From the NCBI RefSeq assembly GCF_000757905.1, contig NZ_JRLH01000001.1: a stretch of 64,000 nucleotides of DNA. One strand, written 5' to 3'. The first letter of the stretch is position 1, and each line of letters starts with the position of its first letter. The notes beneath the pieces were generated by a model. The model saw only the letters and a list, made by a program, of their open reading frames with translations, ran no database searches and had not been told where the DNA came from. A program made the position numbers and the translations under genes. This DNA comes from Arsenophonus nilaparvatae (GTDB lineage: Bacteria; Pseudomonadota; Gammaproteobacteria; Enterobacterales; Enterobacteriaceae). Positions 48,014 through 58,324 of this stretch are shown piece by piece.

Positions 48014-51000
48014 GTAATCGGAGAATACAGGCTTATCAACTGGATCCTTATTGTTTGCCTCTCTATGGCCAGCGATTGATAGAAGCTTCAGCAGGAACAG
48101 GAAAAACCTATACGATAGCTTTACTCTATTTGCGATTGTTATTAGGTGTTGGGCAAAAAAATGCATTTTCTCGCCCATTAAGTGTTGAAGAGATTTTAGT
48201 CGTCACTTTTACTGAAGCGGCAACCGATGAGCTACGATCACGTATTCGCCACAATATTCATCAAATGAGAATGGCCTGTATTAGAGATGGTATTGGTTTT
48301 GATGAAAATTCAATATTCCGAATCTTACTATCTTCTATTGCAGATAAAGAGGTGGCTGCTCAATGGTTACTTGCTGCTGAACGTCAAATGGATGAAGCGG
48401 CAATTTATACTATCCATGGATTCTGTCAACGCATGTTGGTGCATAATGCTTTTGAGTCAGGTATGCTATTTGAGCAATCAATAATAAAAGATGAACATAC
48501 CATACAAAAACGGGCTTGTGCTGATTTTTGGCGCTGCAACTGCTATCCACTTAATTATTTTATATCAAAAGTTATTGTTGATGTATGGAGTGACCCAGAG
48601 GCACTTTTAGCCGAAATAAAGCCTTATTTACAAGGTGATATTCCGAATCTTGTTAACCAATCGATTGAAGCGCAATCAATAAAACAGCGTCATCAGACCC
48701 TAATTGACAGGATAAAAAAAGTAAAAGCGTTGTGGCTTTTAAATTCAGCAAGTTTCATTGATTTAATTACTGATTCCGCTATTAATAAACGTAGTTATAG
48801 TCGCCGTAATTTACCGGGTTGGATAGCCGCGGTCACTGGTTGGGCTCAATCAGCAACAGTCGATTATAAAACCCCTAAAGAACTAGCTCGTTTTTGCCAA
48901 TCTGAACTGATAGATAAAACACCGACAGGTCAAGTACCTGAACATGAGGTTTTTCGTGCTATTGATAATTTGATGCAACAATCACTTACATTACGCGATA
49001 TCATTATTTCAAAAGCGATTATTGATGTTCGTCAAACAATTGTTAAAGAGAAAAGACGACGTGGAGAGATTGGATTTGATGATTTATTAAGTCATTTAGA
49101 TCAGGCACTACATGCAGAAGGTGGTGAGCGATTATCTAACACGATCCGTAATCGTTACCCGGTTGTTATGGTTGATGAGTTTCAAGATACTGATCCGCAA
49201 CAATATCGCATTTTTCAACGTATTTATCAGGGGCATAATCATTGTGGTTTGTTATTTATTGGCGATCCTAAACAAGCTATTTATGCTTTCCGTGGGGCGG
49301 ATATTTTTACTTATCTTAAAGCTAAAGATCAGATTGAATCACACTATACTCTTGATACTAATTGGCGCTCTTCACCAAGTATGGTAGCAGCTATTAATCA
49401 ATTATTCAGTCGGGCAACAAAACCGTTTTTATTTGAGCAAATACCTTTTAACACAGTTGATTCAGCCTCTTCAAATCAGCATTTAGCATTTATTCATAAA
49501 ACAGCAAAATTATCAGCTTTAAATTTTTGTTATTTAGATAAAGAAGCGGTTTCAACCTTGGACTATCAACAAACGATGGCCTATCAGTGTGCTAGTCAGA
49601 TTTGTGATTGGCTTAAAGGGGGTGAGAATGGAACAACCTGGCTGTATCGAAATGATGTAAAACAGCCGGTAACAGCTGCGGATATTATGGTGTTAGTCAG
49701 AAGTCGTCGCGAAGCAGTAATGATACGAGAAGCATTAAGTAAATTTAATATTTCGTCAGTTTTTCTTTCTAATCAAGAAAGCGTTTTTGCTACTGATGAA
49801 GCGCGCGATCTATTATGGTTATTACAAGCCGTGCTCTCACCTGAAAAGGAGCGTACGCTGCGTTGTGCATTAGCTACTCGTTTAGTTGGGCTAAGTGCAC
49901 AAGATATTGAGCAATTAAATCAAGATGAAAATCAGTGGGAGATACGGGTTGAAGAGTTTGCCAATTATTTATTGATTTGGCAGCGACATGGTATTTTGCC
50001 TGCATTACGAGCTATTATGGTTAACCATCGGATTGCTGAAAACCTACTGATGGATAATATAGATGGTGAAAGGCGCTTGATGGATGTGATGCATCTAAGT
50101 GAATTGTTGCAAGAAGCGGAATTACAGCTTGAAAGTGAGCATGCTCTAGTTCGCTGGTTAGCTCAGCAGATCGATCACCCCGATCCGTTAGTAGAAAATC
50201 AGCAAATACGTCTAGAGAGTGATAGTCACTTGGTGAGTATTAGTACGATCCATAAATCTAAAGGTTTAGAATTCCCGATTGTTTGGTTACCTTTTGCCTG
50301 TCAATTCTCGCAGCAAAAATTGGCAACGTTTCATGATCGTGATAATTTTCAAACTTGTCTTGATCTGACCCAACAAAAAGAGAGCATCAGGCTGGCTAAT
50401 GAAGAGCGTTTAGCCGAAAATTTGCGGCTGTTATATGTTGCACTAACGCGCTCAAAATATCATTGTAGTGTTGGTATTGCACCTTTAATAAAAGGTCGTC
50501 CTAGTGGGGAAAGTGGTAATACGGATTTGCATCAAAGCGCATTAGGTTATTTATTGCAAAATGGACAGCCAGGTAATGCGACTTTATTGCGTGATGCTCT
50601 AGGTGCATTAGCGAGTGAAAATATTAGCATCACACCTGTTAGTGATATTAACTTATCGCCTTGGTACCCGAAAGAAAATACACCCGTGAAGTTATTGGCT
50701 CGAAATTTTACAGGACAGATCCAAAATACCTGGCGGGTTACGAGTTATTCAGGATTAACCTATCATGATATGTATTCTGATAAATTTACTGCTAGTGATA
50801 TAAGTATTGAGATTGCTATACAAGATCTGGCACCTAAAATGGACGTTGATGCACAAGGTGACAGCTCATTGGTTCAAGGTGAAATAGCAGAGTGGAGTGT
50901 TCATACCTTTCCTAAGGGGGCCACAGCAGGAACTTTTTTGCATTCCCTGTTGGAATTACTGCCATTTAATCAACATCCACAAGAGTCTTGGTTAGCTGAA

Positions 51001-51618
51001 AAATTAGAGCAAGCCGGTTTTTCCGCTGATTGGGCACCGGTGCTTAAAATGTGGCTAATAAATATTTTTGACACCCCTTTACTTAGTGATAGCCTCAGCT
51101 TGTCAACGATCACGCCAGAGAATCAATTAAATGAAATGCAATTTCATTTACCGATAGAAAAATTGTTATTGCCATCTGCATTAGATAGGCTAACTCATCA
51201 ATATGATGTTTTATCTCAACGTTGTCCACCGCTTAGTTTTGAGCCAGTAACGGGCGTTTTAAAAGGTTATATTGATTTAGTTTTTTGCTGGCAAGACAAA
51301 TTTTATCTGCTTGATTATAAATCAAATTGGTTAGGGGAAAATGGTCTGGCATATAGTCAGGAGGCCATACAGAATGCCATGATTGATCATAGATATGATT
51401 TACAGTATCAGCTTTATACATTAGCTATGCATCGTTATTTACGGAATCGTTTACCTAATTATGATTATCAAAAACATTTTGGTGGAGTTATCTACCTTTT
51501 TTTGCGTGGATTTAATGCGAAAAACCCTGGTTATGGTATTTATCACACTATTCCTCCTGATGCGTTTATTAATAGCCTGGATGAGTTATTTAATGCAACT
51601 AATCGAGGGGAGCAATGA
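48010..51618 (+). CDS. recB: Exodeoxyribonuclease V subunit beta (RecB)
   Basis: The 3'-5' helicase and nuclease of RecBCD; 1202 aa (1180 in E. coli). Walker A is EASAGTGKTYT near residues 27-37, and UvrD-type motifs include VDEFQDTDPQQ and GDPKQAIYAFRGAD. The C-terminal nuclease site has Asp1089, Asp1102 and Lys1104 (DYK), spaced as in E. coli Asp1067, Asp1080 and Lys1082, so nuclease activity should be intact. The start is a GTG overlapping the ptrA stop (GTGA). Confidence 0.97.
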   Translation: MSNRRIQAYQLDPYCLPLYGQRLIEASAGTGKTYTIALLYLRLLLGVGQKNAFSRPLSVEEILVVTFTEAATDELRSRIRHNIHQMRMACIRDGIGFDENSIFRILLSSIADKEVAAQWLLAAERQMDEAAIYTIHGFCQRMLVHNAFESGMLFEQSIIKDEHTIQKRACADFWRCNCYPLNYFISKVIVDVWSDPEALLAEIKPYLQGDIPNLVNQSIEAQSIKQRHQTLIDRIKKVKALWLLNSASFIDLITDSAINKRSYSRRNLPGWIAAVTGWAQSATVDYKTPKELARFCQSELIDKTPTGQVPEHEVFRAIDNLMQQSLTLRDIIISKAIIDVRQTIVKEKRRRGEIGFDDLLSHLDQALHAEGGERLSNTIRNRYPVVMVDEFQDTDPQQYRIFQRIYQGHNHCGLLFIGDPKQAIYAFRGADIFTYLKAKDQIESHYTLDTNWRSSPSMVAAINQLFSRATKPFLFEQIPFNTVDSASSNQHLAFIHKTAKLSALNFCYLDKEAVSTLDYQQTMAYQCASQICDWLKGGENGTTWLYRNDVKQPVTAADIMVLVRSRREAVMIREALSKFNISSVFLSNQESVFATDEARDLLWLLQAVLSPEKERTLRCALATRLVGLSAQDIEQLNQDENQWEIRVEEFANYLLIWQRHGILPALRAIMVNHRIAENLLMDNIDGERRLMDVMHLSELLQEAELQLESEHALVRWLAQQIDHPDPLVENQQIRLESDSHLVSISTIHKSKGLEFPIVWLPFACQFSQQKLATFHDRDNFQTCLDLTQQKESIRLANEERLAENLRLLYVALTRSKYHCSVGIAPLIKGRPSGESGNTDLHQSALGYLLQNGQPGNATLLRDALGALASENISITPVSDINLSPWYPKENTPVKLLARNFTGQIQNTWRVTSYSGLTYHDMYSDKFTASDISIEIAIQDLAPKMDVDAQGDSSLVQGEIAEWSVHTFPKGATAGTFLHSLLELLPFNQHPQESWLAEKLEQAGFSADWAPVLKMWLINIFDTPLLSDSLSLSTITPENQLNEMQFHLPIEKLLLPSALDRLTHQYDVLSQRCPPLSFEPVTGVLKGYIDLVFCWQDKFYLLDYKSNWLGENGLAYSQEAIQNAMIDHRYDLQYQLYTLAMHRYLRNRLPNYDYQKHFGGVIYLFLRGFNAKNPGYGIYHTIPPDAFINSLDELFNATNRGEQ

Positions 51619-53456
51619 TGATAACTTTACTAAAGCGAGCTGCTGAGCTTAATTTGTTTAGTTGTTTAGACATACAACTTGCTATTCGGTTAGCTGATGA
51701 TGAAAACCCATTATTGTTATTGATATTTGCAATATTAAGTGCTGAAACTCGAGCAGGTCATGTTTGTTTATTTATTGATAAGCTCGAACCCGCTTATTTA
51801 TTTGAAGGTAGACAGACGGAAATGGCTTTTATGCTCTGGGAAATGGCAGGAGCACCTGATAGTAACAGGATTTATACTGAGCTTAAACAATGTAATGCAG
51901 TTTGTGAGGCACCGCAATCAGCAGCAAAACCATTAGTCTTATCGGATAACAAACTTTATTTTCAGCGGATGTGGGCTGATGAAGGACTAGTGGCTGATTT
52001 TTTTTCTCGCCATTTGTTAGAAACCGTTGATGAACAGCGATTAGCGACTATTTTAACTGGTTTTTTTGCGTCCTCGAAAACTCAAGATTGGCAAAAAATA
52101 GCTGTTGCTGTTGCAGTAACCAGTCGGATCGCAGTTATTTCTGGTGGGCCGGGTACAGGAAAAACCACGACAGTGGCACGTTTATTAGCTACTTTAGTCC
52201 AATTAAGTGATGAAAAGTTAATCATTCAGCTAGCGGCGCCGACAGGAAAAGCGGCTGCTCGATTAACGGAATCATTAAATAATGCATTATTAAAACTGAA
52301 TTTATCTGCTGATGAGTATGCGGTTATGCCAGAACAAGCGCAGACTGTGCATCGATTATTAGGCGCTCAACCCAATAGCCAATTATTACGTTATCACAAA
52401 GACAATCCACTTTTGCTAGACGTTTTAATTATTGATGAGGCATCGATGGTTGATCTGCCTATGATGGCTAGATTAATTGAAGCTCTACCAGATCATGCCC
52501 GTGTCATTTTGCTAGGTGATAAAGATCAATTAGCTTCTGTTGAAGCGGGCGCTGTCCTAGGCGATCTTTGTCGTTTTTCAGAATCGGGATACAGTCGTGA
52601 AAGAGCGGCACAACTGACTAAAATCACAGCTTGTAATTTATCTGATTTTATATCGAATGATGGGCCAGAGGTTAAAGACAGGATTTGTTTATTACGAAAA
52701 AGTTATCGTTTTGATGCGCAATCAGGAATTGGTCGACTAGCTACTACAATTAACAAAGGTAATATTAAACAGGTTGAGCAACTATTAGCGCAGCAAAATG
52801 CGGATATTGCTTTTCATTCAATTGCTTCATCTGAGAAATATGGCAAATTACTTTTTGATGCGGCTGAATGTTACCGTTGCTATCTGGATATGATAAAAAC
52901 GGGTCGAGATCCCGAAGAAATCCTGACTACTTTTAATCGTTATCGTTTATTAGCTGCTTTGAGGGAAGGACCGTACGGGGTTACAGGGTTAAATGATAAA
53001 TTAGAACAGCTTTTACATCGTCAAGGAAGTATTCGACGGCCTACCTATAGCTGGAATAAAAATTATGAAGGTCGCCCAATAATGATCACCAAAAATGATC
53101 GTCCTCTTGGCTTATTTAATGGTGATATTGGTGTTATGTTACGGGATGGTCAACAAGATTTAAAAGCCTATTTTCAGTTGCCTAATGGGGTGATAAAAAA
53201 AATACAACCCAGTCGTTTACCTCAGCATGAAACTGTGTTTGTTATGACAGTACATAAATCTCAAGGATCAGAATTTGAACATGCCGCATTAGTTTTACCG
53301 CCAATTTTTACTCCTATTATTAGTAAAGAGCTTATTTATACTGCAATTACTAGAGCAAAAATTCAGTTGACGATTTATGCTGAGCGTCATGTTTTTGCTA
53401 AAGCGTTAATGACCTCAACGGAACGGCATAGTGGTTTGACTGAGCGCTTACTTTAA
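51615..53456 (+). CDS. recD: Exodeoxyribonuclease V subunit alpha (RecD)
   Basis: The 5'-3' helicase motor of RecBCD; 613 aa (608 in E. coli). Walker A is GGPGTGKTTT with Lys183 (E. coli Lys177), Walker B is LIIDEASMVD, followed by LGDKDQLASVEAG and the C-terminal motif TVHKSQGSEF. The ATG overlaps the recB stop (ATGA). With RecB and RecC complete, the double-strand break repair enzyme appears functional. Confidence 0.97.
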   Translation: MMITLLKRAAELNLFSCLDIQLAIRLADDENPLLLLIFAILSAETRAGHVCLFIDKLEPAYLFEGRQTEMAFMLWEMAGAPDSNRIYTELKQCNAVCEAPQSAAKPLVLSDNKLYFQRMWADEGLVADFFSRHLLETVDEQRLATILTGFFASSKTQDWQKIAVAVAVTSRIAVISGGPGTGKTTTVARLLATLVQLSDEKLIIQLAAPTGKAAARLTESLNNALLKLNLSADEYAVMPEQAQTVHRLLGAQPNSQLLRYHKDNPLLLDVLIIDEASMVDLPMMARLIEALPDHARVILLGDKDQLASVEAGAVLGDLCRFSESGYSRERAAQLTKITACNLSDFISNDGPEVKDRICLLRKSYRFDAQSGIGRLATTINKGNIKQVEQLLAQQNADIAFHSIASSEKYGKLLFDAAECYRCYLDMIKTGRDPEEILTTFNRYRLLAALREGPYGVTGLNDKLEQLLHRQGSIRRPTYSWNKNYEGRPIMITKNDRPLGLFNGDIGVMLRDGQQDLKAYFQLPNGVIKKIQPSRLPQHETVFVMTVHKSQGSEFEHAALVLPPIFTPIISKELIYTAITRAKIQLTIYAERHVFAKALMTSTERHSGLTERLL

Positions 53457-53725
53457 TGAAAGTAGAACCCATTTTATTCGTTATTTTGTTTGATATTATT
53501 AATAGCGATAAAAGTAAAAAATAATAAATATTTAATTGTAGCGAACTGAATTGAAGTATTGCGATATATAACTTTAGTTTTTGCTTTAATTAATTAGTAA
53601 CTTATTGCTATCAATTATTTTAATTCTGCTATTGATTGTTTTTTAGAAGTATAAATGATTGATATTTGAGATGCTGCAAAATATCTTTGCGATTTATTCT
53701 TATTCAATGGGAGGATACAAATAAA

Positions 53726-54355
53726 ATGTTAAATTCAACATCTCAGATTGGGAATTATTCATCTCAAATAGTTAATCAACAGGTTGCTTCTGCGCAAATG
53801 GATACGACTACGAATACAGAGAATAAACTTAGCTCTCAATTAAAAACAGTAGGAAATTCTAGTATCGATCTACTTGCGGTAAAAGAAAAGGAAAATGATT
53901 TATTTGAGGTAATTAAAAGTAATGAAGATCTTCTAATTATTGCCAATACATCTCAATCTACTGAGCAAGCTGATAGGTTTTATCGCGCTGGATTAGCTGT
54001 CGGGATTGTTAATGATTTTTCAACCACTGATATAGAGGTACAAATAGACCACGCAAAAATTAAGACTAATAACATTTGTGGAGCTTTTCCTGTAGAAAAT
54101 TCTTCTATAGAAAATCAAAGTGATGACCAAAAAGCGGCAATTAAATATAGAGGGATAGGTTTTGTGAAGAGTCTTCTATCAGTTGCTCCTAGTACTCCTT
54201 TGGACTCGACAGTCTATGCTCAGGCATTAAATATTGGTAGTGTGGCTAAAAATGGGGGAGCGACCGACAGTACAATGGTTAAGCATTTTTCAACTATGTG
54301 GAATGTGCGTGATGGTTTATATCAAAAGCAGCCGCACCACTTGCAGCAGCAATAA
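53726..54355 (+). CDS. Orphan Ser/Thr/Asn/Gln-rich hypothetical protein, 209 aa
   Basis: I do not recognise this protein. The ATG at 53726 is preceded by GGGAGG and is preferred over the in-frame start at 53666, whose extra residues look like read-through of non-coding sequence. The first about 45 residues are rich in Ser, Thr, Asn and Gln with few hydrophobic or charged residues (MLNSTSQIGNYSSQIVNQQ), then comes a mixed helical region with DRFYRAGLAVGIVNDF, and the end is HHLQQQ. There is no Sec signal or membrane helix. The N-terminal composition resembles type III secretion effectors or needle-tip proteins, but that is a weak cue. It sits between recD and argA, adjacent genes in E. coli, and has its own terminator, so it is probably an acquired single-gene unit. 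Confidence 0.7.
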   Translation: MLNSTSQIGNYSSQIVNQQVASAQMDTTTNTENKLSSQLKTVGNSSIDLLAVKEKENDLFEVIKSNEDLLIIANTSQSTEQADRFYRAGLAVGIVNDFSTTDIEVQIDHAKIKTNNICGAFPVENSSIENQSDDQKAAIKYRGIGFVKSLLSVAPSTPLDSTVYAQALNIGSVAKNGGATDSTMVKHFSTMWNVRDGLYQKQPHHLQQQ

Positions 54356-54384
54356 AAAATAATTAATTAACCGTTATTTTATTT

Positions 54385-54428
54385 TCGGCTCTTCTCTTCG
54401 TTAAATAGAGAGGAGCCGATATTTTTTG
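54385..54428 (+). terminator. Strong Rho-independent terminator of the 209-aa orphan gene
   Basis: A 13-bp stem (54385-54397 with 54407-54419, one G-T pair) has a 9-base loop, followed by A and six T. The - strand side has no T-run, so it serves the + strand gene only and not argA. Confidence 0.9.
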
Positions 54429-54528
54429 TTTTTTGCTTAAGAGTAATAGAAAACGTTATTTATTTAAATAGTGCATTTTTTATTGTAATTGGGTTTATTA
54501 ATTAAATTTTTAATTAATTTTATGGTAT

Positions 54529-55857
54529 TTAATTAATATTAAGTATTAAAATTTTTGAGCATCGTTGATAATTATAAAGCGCTTGTTTTTTTATTGGCAA
54601 CATATCAACTTTTGCTGGAAAAAATCCTCTTTCTAGAAACCAGTGAGTACTTCGGGTTGTTAATACAAAAAGTTTTTCTAAATTTAAATTATTGGCTTGT
54701 AGAGTAATGTGTTTAAGCAGTTTTTCACCCCTTGATAAATTACGATAATCAGGATGTACAGCCAGGCAAGCCATTTCTCCAGACTTTTCTTCTAAATAGT
54801 CATAAAGTGCTACGCAAGCGATGATCATATTTTCTCGCTCGATGATAGTAAATTTGTCAATTTCTATTTCTAATTGTTCACGTGAACGGCAAATTAATAT
54901 TCCTTGCTGTTCCAACGGTTGAATTAATTCTAATATTCCTGCAATATCATTGATATTAGCTCGACGAATTTGTTCACAATTTTCCATGATAATTTGGCTA
55001 CCGATACCTTCATGAGAGAAAAGTTCTTGTAATAAAGCACCATTCTCTTGATAGCTTATCAAATGGCTGCGACGAACACCTTGCCGGCATGCTTTAATTG
55101 CGCTATATAAAAAATGCAGTATGTCAGAATGATTATTTGGCTGTTTTTCCAATTCAGCAATATACTTTTCAGCTTCATTCGGCGAGAGTTCCGATAATAT
55201 ATTGCCATTTTTATCACTAATTCCTTGTGAAGAGCAAAATCCAATTAATTTTTCTGCTTTTAATTTTATTGCCAATTGTGTTGCGATTGTTTCTGTCGAC
55301 AAATTAAAACTTTCTCCGGTGACCGAAACAGCAATTGGGCTAATTAATACAATGGAGCCGTTTTTTAAATGATGGTTGATGGATACTTCATCGATTCTTC
55401 GTATACCTCCGCTATGGCAATAATCAACACCATCGTCAATCCCTAAAGGTTGAGCAATAATAAAATTACCACTGACGACATTTATATGGGCACTTTGCAA
55501 TGGCGTATTGTTGAGACTCATTGATAACAGAGCAGTAATATCTAATTGTAATGTCCCCGATATTTGTTTAGCTAACTCTAGGGTATTTGCATCAGTGACG
55601 CGAATATTTTTATGGTAGATTATCGGATATTGTTGGTTTATGAGTTTTTTATCTATCTGTGGGCGTATGCCATAAACAATAACTAGCCGAATACCCAGAC
55701 TGTGTAATAAACCGATATCGCTAATGATATGAGCAAAATTTTTATCTGCGATAGCGTTACCGTTTAATGTAATAACAAAAGTTTTATCGCGATGTATATT
55801 AATATAGGGAACAGAGTGGCGAAATCCATTAACTAAATCAGTACGACGTCCTTTCAT
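54529..55857 (-). CDS. argA: N-acetylglutamate synthase
   Basis: First enzyme of arginine biosynthesis: acetyl-CoA plus glutamate to N-acetylglutamate. The 442-aa product (443 in E. coli) has an N-terminal amino-acid-kinase-like domain that binds arginine (HSVPYINIHRDKTFVI, SMSLNNTPLQ) and a C-terminal GNAT domain (MACLAVHPDYR, LTTRSTHWFLERGF). The ATG at 55857 follows GAGGA and gives MKGRRTDLV; the frame is open up to 55935 but this is the family start. It is divergent from amiC. Confidence 0.96.
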   Translation of the reverse strand: MKGRRTDLVNGFRHSVPYINIHRDKTFVITLNGNAIADKNFAHIISDIGLLHSLGIRLVIVYGIRPQIDKKLINQQYPIIYHKNIRVTDANTLELAKQISGTLQLDITALLSMSLNNTPLQSAHINVVSGNFIIAQPLGIDDGVDYCHSGGIRRIDEVSINHHLKNGSIVLISPIAVSVTGESFNLSTETIATQLAIKLKAEKLIGFCSSQGISDKNGNILSELSPNEAEKYIAELEKQPNNHSDILHFLYSAIKACRQGVRRSHLISYQENGALLQELFSHEGIGSQIIMENCEQIRRANINDIAGILELIQPLEQQGILICRSREQLEIEIDKFTIIERENMIIACVALYDYLEEKSGEMACLAVHPDYRNLSRGEKLLKHITLQANNLNLEKLFVLTTRSTHWFLERGFFPAKVDMLPIKKQALYNYQRCSKILILNIN

Positions 55858-56104
55858 ATGTTCCTCATATAAATGACTGTTCTTAATGAAAGTATTTTTA
55901 TGATTTTTGACACAAAATAGCAAGAAGAAATGCATGAAAAATCATCATTATTGCTTCAGAATATATTAGTAGCTAATTATTCATAAAGAGCAATTTATTA
56001 ATGACAGCTCATTAATGATTGGTTAAAGTTTTCTATAGTTATTTTTTTGTTGTTGATAATATTGAGCGGTTTATAATTATTTGATGCTTTAAGTGGATTT
56101 TTCG

Positions 56105-57355
56105 ATGGATCATTCAAATCACGGTTTTTCAAGACGACGTCTTCTGCAAGGTGCAGTGGCTACTATGCTGTTAAGTATTAGTCCATTCGGGCTAGCTTCA
56201 TCTTCAAGTATAGTTGCTATTCGTATCTGGCCTGCCTCTAGTTATACCCGAGTAACGTTAGAATCGAATATTGCTTTAAAATATCGTCAATTTGCTTTAT
56301 CTGGGCCTGATCGTATTGTTGTTGATTTAGAAAATATGCAGTTAAATAGTGTGTTGCAGGGCATTAGCCAGCAAATCAGTTCACGTGATCCTTATTTAAA
56401 ATTAGTCAGAGTAGGCCAATTTGATCAAAAAACGGTTCGCTTAGTTTTTGAAGTAAAAACTCATGTTGAACCTCAAATGTTTACTATTGCGCCTGTTGCT
56501 GGTTTTAAACATCGTTTAGTGGTTGATTTTTATCCTGCTTCAGGTGTTTATACTGATGATGATCCGTTGTTAGCGCTATTAGAAGATTATAACAAAGGTA
56601 AATTGGATAATACGTTGCCGGTTAAAGCGAAAAAGCCAGCGGGTAAAGCCGGGAGAGATAGGCCAATTATCATCATGATCGATCCTGGTCATGGTGGAGA
56701 AGATCCTGGTGCTATAGGAAAATATAAAACGCGGGAAAAAGATATCGTATTGCAAATTGCACGTAGATTAAAAATATTAATTAATCGTGAACCCAAGATG
56801 AAAGTTTATATGACTCGTAATGAAGATGTTTTTATTCCTTTAAAAGTGCGAGTTGCAAAAGCGCGGAAAATGCAAGCTGATTTATTTGTTTCTATTCACG
56901 CTGATGCCTTTACTAATCGTAAGGCGAGAGGTTCCTCAGTATTTGCATTATCGACCAAAGGAGCAACCAGTAATACCGCCCGTTATTTAGCTCAAACACA
57001 GAATGAGGCCGATCTGGTTGGTGGTGTCAGTAAAAGTGGTGATAAATATCTTGATCACACCATGTTTGATTTAGTTCAGACGGCGACTATTAATGATAGT
57101 TTGAAATTTGGGACAGAAGTGCTTAAACGGATGGGTAACGTTAACAAATTGCATAAAAACATTGTTGATCAAGCGGGTTTTGCGGTATTAAAGGCACCAG
57201 ACATCCCGTCAATTCTAGTTGAAACTGCTTTTATCAGTAATATTGAAGAAGAGCGAAAACTAAAGACAGCAAAATTCCAACAGCAGATGGCAGAATCCAT
57301 TTTTCGGGGTATTAAAGCTTATTTCGACAACGGCGGAAAATTGGCTTTGCGTTAA
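56105..57355 (+). CDS. amiC: N-acetylmuramoyl-L-alanine amidase AmiC
   Basis: Periplasmic zinc amidase that splits septal peptidoglycan; activated by NlpD in E. coli. The 416-aa precursor (417 in E. coli) has a twin-arginine signal FSRRRLLQG, an AMIN domain (about residues 40-140) that targets the septum, and an Amidase_3 domain (about 185-410) with zinc-site motifs DPGHGGEDPGA, TREKD, SIHADAF and ETAFISN. ATG 56105 is preferred over the in-frame GTG at 56093, though neither has a strong ribosome-binding site. It relies on the Tat system, like FtsP here. Confidence 0.95.
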   Translation: MDHSNHGFSRRRLLQGAVATMLLSISPFGLASSSSIVAIRIWPASSYTRVTLESNIALKYRQFALSGPDRIVVDLENMQLNSVLQGISQQISSRDPYLKLVRVGQFDQKTVRLVFEVKTHVEPQMFTIAPVAGFKHRLVVDFYPASGVYTDDDPLLALLEDYNKGKLDNTLPVKAKKPAGKAGRDRPIIIMIDPGHGGEDPGAIGKYKTREKDIVLQIARRLKILINREPKMKVYMTRNEDVFIPLKVRVAKARKMQADLFVSIHADAFTNRKARGSSVFALSTKGATSNTARYLAQTQNEADLVGGVSKSGDKYLDHTMFDLVQTATINDSLKFGTEVLKRMGNVNKLHKNIVDQAGFAVLKAPDIPSILVETAFISNIEEERKLKTAKFQQQMAESIFRGIKAYFDNGGKLALR

Positions 57356-57415
57356 GTGAGTTAATTAGATAGATAATAGTCCTGTTGGGAAACTAATTTG
57401 ATATTGAATGAAAGG

Positions 57416-57492
<77 letters not shown>

Positions 57493-57517
57493 TCTGAAAT
57501 GATTAAGGTTTTTATAT

Positions 57518-57594
<77 letters not shown>

Positions 57595-57619
57595 TCTGAA
57601 ATGATTAAGGTTTTTATAT

Positions 57620-57696
<77 letters not shown>

Positions 57697-57721
57697 TCTG
57701 AAATGATTAAGGTTTTTATAT

Positions 57722-57798
<77 letters not shown>

Positions 57799-57805
57799 TC
57801 CGATA

Positions 57806-57840
57806 GCGGCTCACTATACTCAGGATCAGATCCGATGCAA
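57806..57840 (-). promoter_or_regulatory. Promoter of the initiator tRNA array
   Basis: On the - strand TTGCAT (57835-57840) and TATAGT (57813-57818) are 16 bases apart, followed by a GC-rich discriminator GAGCCGC just before the first tRNA. Such a discriminator is typical of stable-RNA promoters under stringent control by ppGpp. Confidence 0.8.
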
Positions 57841-58324
57841 GTTTTTTTCTTAAATATTGCGATATTTTTTTATATTTTGTACATAAAAGAGACTTGATGA
57901 TTGTTTTTTGTTCTTTTATGCAAATTAGCAATCATGCTTATTGATATACTTTGTCAGCAAAAAATCGATAGCGAAATATGTAATCAACAAACATAAATTC
58001 ATAACTTTTTTAATGGTCATATAAAAATAGTTATTTAATGATTAGCTTAAATCAGTAAAATATTTTATCGGAAATTATCTTATCAAATGGGGTAGGGTAT
58101 AATTTATTGCTAATTTAAAAATACAGAATAAGATGCAATTCAGTTGATAAGTATGATACAGATAATATGCTCTAGTCGTTATCACATGATTGACTATGCC
58201 ATGCAGATGAATAGATAACGAATTAGTTTTTGTTATCATAATAGATTAATCAGGATTTGAATTAATAAATTAGTTTCTTTTTTATTATTGGTGAACACGC
58301 TATTTTTGTTAGCTAAGGTTAGAC
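57841..58324. other. Intergenic stretch without a gene; mltA position in E. coli
   Basis: In E. coli mltA lies between the initiator tRNA genes and tcdA. Here only about 480 AT-rich bases remain and no MltA-like frame could be read on either strand. A TATAAT at 58098-58103 could be part of a promoter for tcdA, but no good -35 is spaced with it. Short open frames near 58236-58475 are antisense to tcdA and not credible. Confidence 0.6.

Noticed and set aside
53666..53725. N-terminal extension of the 209-aa orphan protein
   Set aside because: The strong GGGAGG site lies just before the ATG at 53726; the extension has no such site.
55970..55988. Possible ARG box (ArgR site) between argA and amiC
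   Set aside because: Only one half-site (TTATTCAT) matches; the other half of the palindrome does not, so ArgR control cannot be claimed.
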